Below, one piece after another: positions 62,073 through 64,000 of a DNA stretch of 64,000 bases. Each line of letters starts with the position of its first letter. Positions within the stretch are counted from its first letter, which is position 1. Source of the DNA: Sphingobium abikonense NBRC 16140 (GTDB taxonomy: Bacteria; Pseudomonadota; Alphaproteobacteria; Sphingomonadales; Sphingomonadaceae); the NCBI RefSeq assembly GCF_001598335.1, contig NZ_BCYT01000007.1:62001-126000 (forward strand), in the 5' to 3' direction. The notes beneath the pieces were generated by a model. It was not told where the DNA came from, made no database searches, and was given only the letters and a program-made list of their open reading frames with translations. A program made the position numbers and the translations under genes.

Positions 62073-62507
62073 ATGACTGCATGGGACTGGATGATATTGC
62101 CGCTGCGGCGCTATGCACGGTTCAGCGGGCGGGCGCGGCCGCGCGAATATTGGATGTTCGTGCTGTTCGTGGTGCTGGCGATGATCGCGCTGTCGATTCT
62201 GGAAACGGCGCTGGGCCTGGCGGTGACGGAGCGATGGGTGCAGACCGGACCATGGAGCGCGAGCGCGGTCTACCGCACCCATGGCGGGCCGCTCACGGGC
62301 CTGTTCGCGCTCGGCATCTTCATCCCGCATCTGGCGGTGATGGTGCGGCGGCTGCATGATACGGATCGCAGCGGATGGTGGCTGCTGCTGGGTTTCATCC
62401 CGATACTGGGCGGGCTGGTGCTGCTCATCTTCTTCATCATCGGCGGCACGCGCGGGCCGAATCGCTTTGGCCCAGACCCGGTCGAAGTGGGCGAGCGGCG
62501 CGCATAA
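62073..62507 (+). CDS. DUF805 membrane protein
   Basis: 144 aa from ATG 62073 with AGGGGA before it. The family core YARFSGRARPREYWMFVLF, AVMVRRLHDTDRSGWWLLLGFIPILGGLVLL and GTRGPNRFGPDP is clear. About four TM helices. Function unknown; often near stress or envelope genes. It is divergent from purL. Confidence 0.93.
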   Translation: MTAWDWMILPLRRYARFSGRARPREYWMFVLFVVLAMIALSILETALGLAVTERWVQTGPWSASAVYRTHGGPLTGLFALGIFIPHLAVMVRRLHDTDRSGWWLLLGFIPILGGLVLLIFFIIGGTRGPNRFGPDPVEVGERRA

Positions 62508-62529
62508 GGCCAGGCAACGCCGGACAAGG

Positions 62530-62558
62530 AAAAGGCCGGCCTCTTGCGAGGACCGGCC
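62530..62558 (-). terminator. Terminator for the MliC-like lipoprotein gene
   Basis: GGCCGGCCTC pairs with GAGG-A-CCGGCC (62534-62558), one-base bulge, and AAAA at 62530-62533 gives a T-tract on the minus strand, 32-60 bp past the lipoprotein stop. Confidence 0.75.
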
Positions 62559-62589
62559 CTGAAATTGTCAGACGAAAAGCGTCCGTCGA

Positions 62590-62973
62590 TCAGACGTGGC
62601 AGCTCTGCGCGCTCTTGCCGGGGACGGTGATCTTTACCTCGTCGCCCTGGCCCGACACTTCATAGCCGCCTTCGGCGGTGAAGGCCTGGCCCGCTTCGGC
62701 CGCCTTCAGCTGGGTCGGCTCGCCGCCCTTCTTCGTGCGGAAATTGGCGGTCTTGTCGTCGGTCATGAAGTCGACGAAATAGAGGCTGTTGTCCTTGCAG
62801 CGATACTGCTTGGTCGCCTTGACCGAAGGCGGCAGTTCGACCGGCGCTGCGTTGGCGAGCTGGTCAGCCATCGGGTCGGCGGGGCCGCCCACGACTTCGG
62901 GTTCGTCATTCTTGTTGCAGGCCGACAGCAGGGCGACGCCGGCCAAGGCGATCATGGGGAGATGAAGTTTCAT
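62590..62973 (-). CDS. MliC-like lipoprotein (C-type lysozyme inhibitor family)
   Basis: 127 aa from ATG 62973; longer upstream frames overlap other genes. Lipobox LLSAC near residue 20 gives a lipoprotein. The C-terminal 75 residues (QYRCKDNSLYFVDFMTDD...YEVSGQGDEVKITVPGKSAQSCHV) match the MliC beta-barrel with its two conserved cysteines. It may protect peptidoglycan from host or predator lysozyme. Confidence for the family is moderate. Confidence 0.75.
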   Translation of the reverse strand: MKLHLPMIALAGVALLSACNKNDEPEVVGGPADPMADQLANAAPVELPPSVKATKQYRCKDNSLYFVDFMTDDKTANFRTKKGGEPTQLKAAEAGQAFTAEGGYEVSGQGDEVKITVPGKSAQSCHV

Positions 62974-63152
62974 AGCGATCCTTTTATGTGCATGTGCAAC
63001 ATGTCCCGTCAACGCAAAAGCACGGGATAACCGCCATGTCCCCTGAAATGACGTCATGACGCGATGATGACAACGATGTCGAAAGCGCCGCCGGGCTGGA
63101 CGGGAGGCGCTGCGCACTTGACCGGGGCGTTGGGCGCGGCCAATGCAGGGCC

Positions 63153-63404
63153 ATGGCTGAGGAAATGTCCCCCGATCCGTCGTCTTTGTCCTTCGAGGAC
63201 GCCCTGCGCGCGCTGGAGCAGATTGTGCGCCGGCTGGAAAGCGGGGACGTGCCGCTGGACGAATCGATCGCGCTCTATGCCAAGGGCGAGGCATTGCGCA
63301 AACGCTGCGCCGACCGGTTGCAGGCGGCCGAAGCGCGCATCGCCAAGCTGACGCTCGACGCCAATGGCGCGGTGACCGGCGCCCAGCCCTTTGGCGCGGA
63401 CTGA
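63153..63404 (+). CDS. xseB: Exodeoxyribonuclease VII small subunit
   Basis: 83 aa. FEDALRALEQIVRRLESGDVPLDESIALYAKGEAL is the XseB signature. It is the regulatory small subunit of ExoVII. It starts 6 bp before the prenyl synthase gene on the same strand, the common xseB-ispA layout; dxs is often next but lies beyond the window. Confidence 0.96.
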   Translation: MAEEMSPDPSSLSFEDALRALEQIVRRLESGDVPLDESIALYAKGEALRKRCADRLQAAEARIAKLTLDANGAVTGAQPFGAD

Positions 63405-63409
63405 GGTTG

Positions 63410-64000
63410 ATGACCGAAGGCGGGGGCGCGGTCACGGACATGCTGGCGCGGGCGCGCGATGTTGCAGCGCAGATCGACAAGGGCTTCGACCGCTTGCTGG
63501 CCGTGCCCGACGATGCGCGCGCGCGGCTGTATGAAGCGATGCGCCATGCCGCGATCGGCGGGGGCAAGCGATTGCGCCCGCTGCTGGTGCAGGCGGCGTG
63601 CGACCTGTTCCACATTTCGCGCGAATCGGCGTTGCGGGTCGGCCTGGCGATCGAATGCATCCATGTCTATTCGCTGATCCACGACGATCTGCCGGCGATG
63701 GACGATGATGACATGCGCCGGGGCAAGCCCACGGTGCACAAGGCGTTCGACGAGGCGACGGCGATCCTGGCGGGCGATTGCCTGCATGACCTGGCGTTCG
63801 AGGTGCTGGCGGATGAGGAAACGCATCCCGATCCGTTCGTGCGCATCGAACTGGTCAAGGCGCTGGCGACGTGCAGCGGGCCGGCGGGCATGGCCGGCGG
63901 GCAGATGATGGATTTAGAGGCGGAGCGTACGCGGTTCGACCTGGCGACGGTCACGCGGTTGCAGAACCTCAAGACCGGGGCGCTGATCTGTTTCTGCGTC
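63410..64000 (+). CDS. ispA: Farnesyl/geranyl diphosphate synthase, N-terminal part (cut by window edge)
   Basis: About 197 codons from ATG 63410 to the window edge. The first Asp-rich motif DDLPAMDDDDMRRGKPTVHK and GGKRLRPLLVQAA are intact, as is GPAGMAGGQMMDLEAE. It condenses IPP with allylic diphosphates to farnesyl diphosphate. The second Asp motif lies beyond the edge. xseB-ispA adjacency supports the IspA call. Confidence 0.94.
   Translation, partial: MTEGGGAVTDMLARARDVAAQIDKGFDRLLAVPDDARARLYEAMRHAAIGGGKRLRPLLVQAACDLFHISRESALRVGLAIECIHVYSLIHDDLPAMDDDDMRRGKPTVHKAFDEATAILAGDCLHDLAFEVLADEETHPDPFVRIELVKALATCSGPAGMAGGQMMDLEAERTRFDLATVTRLQNLKTGALICFCV

Overview
The window reads as chromosomal DNA of a sphingomonad (Alphaproteobacteria, Sphingomonadaceae; most like Sphingobium or Sphingomonas). 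The evidence is the high GC content (about 65 to 68 percent in most genes by eye), the protein set (DUF2490, DUF1289, DUF455 ferritin-like, NepR-like, Flp pilins, DUF3333-type PstA) and three copies of a roughly 100-bp palindromic intergenic repeat of a kind I remember as common in sphingomonad genomes. No plasmid, prophage, transposase or CRISPR array was seen. Coding density is high and no stretch over 300 bases lacks a gene.

Layout. 1-6.4 kb: an edge-truncated trypsin-like protease, Ada, a secreted HExxH metalloprotease with TPR-like repeats, DUF1289, PriA and DUF2490. 6.4-13.5 kb: transaldolase, a small cluster (ABM-fold protein, 30-aa membrane protein, BCCT transporter), tRNA-Arg(TCT), queuosine-precursor transporter, TruA, Fmt, RecR and peptide deformylase. 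13.6-21.1 kb: a complete phosphate regulon on the minus strand (phoR, pstS, pstC, pstA, pstB, phoU, phoB) with a three-unit Pho box in front of pstS and a repeat element between pstC and pstA. 21.1-25.1 kb: an uncharacterised five-gene plus-strand set (Tat-signal protein, GT4 glycosyltransferase, PqqD-like protein, HprK-related kinase, MNT-fold nucleotidyltransferase). This is the best candidate for an undescribed system. 25.1-32.7 kb: a TetR/SDR divergon with a visible operator, a degenerate alpha/beta hydrolase, M20 and S10 peptidases, a stretch with five GCGAC words exactly 11 bp apart, then 3-hydroxybutyrate dehydrogenase coupled to a patatin.

32.8-46.9 kb: YpfJ-type metallopeptidase, a proline-rich protein, an orphan NepR-like anti-sigma factor, GlnE-Bcp-DUF455 (translationally coupled), M23 peptidase, ErpA, exonuclease III, a lipid-kinase-like protein, DUF2141, LptF-LptG, a fatty-acid desaturase and a GNAT-like protein. 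47-54.2 kb: AroK-AroB, a small membrane protein, a 614-aa exported protein of unknown role, XerD, AccA and an M48-LysM protease. 54.2-64 kb: two Flp pilins, MutT, bacterioferritin with its ferredoxin Bfd, DUF418, BioC, a GNAT, a low-GC islet with one two-TM protein, PurL, DUF805, an MliC-like lipoprotein, XseB and an edge-truncated prenyl synthase.

Most of the window is housekeeping (translation, repair, purine, shikimate, fatty acid, isoprenoid and LPS export). Regulation can be read at four places: the Pho box, the TetR operator, the 11-bp phased repeats upstream of the S10 peptidase, and the RBS positions that decide several starts. All function calls come from reading sequence motifs; no database search was run.
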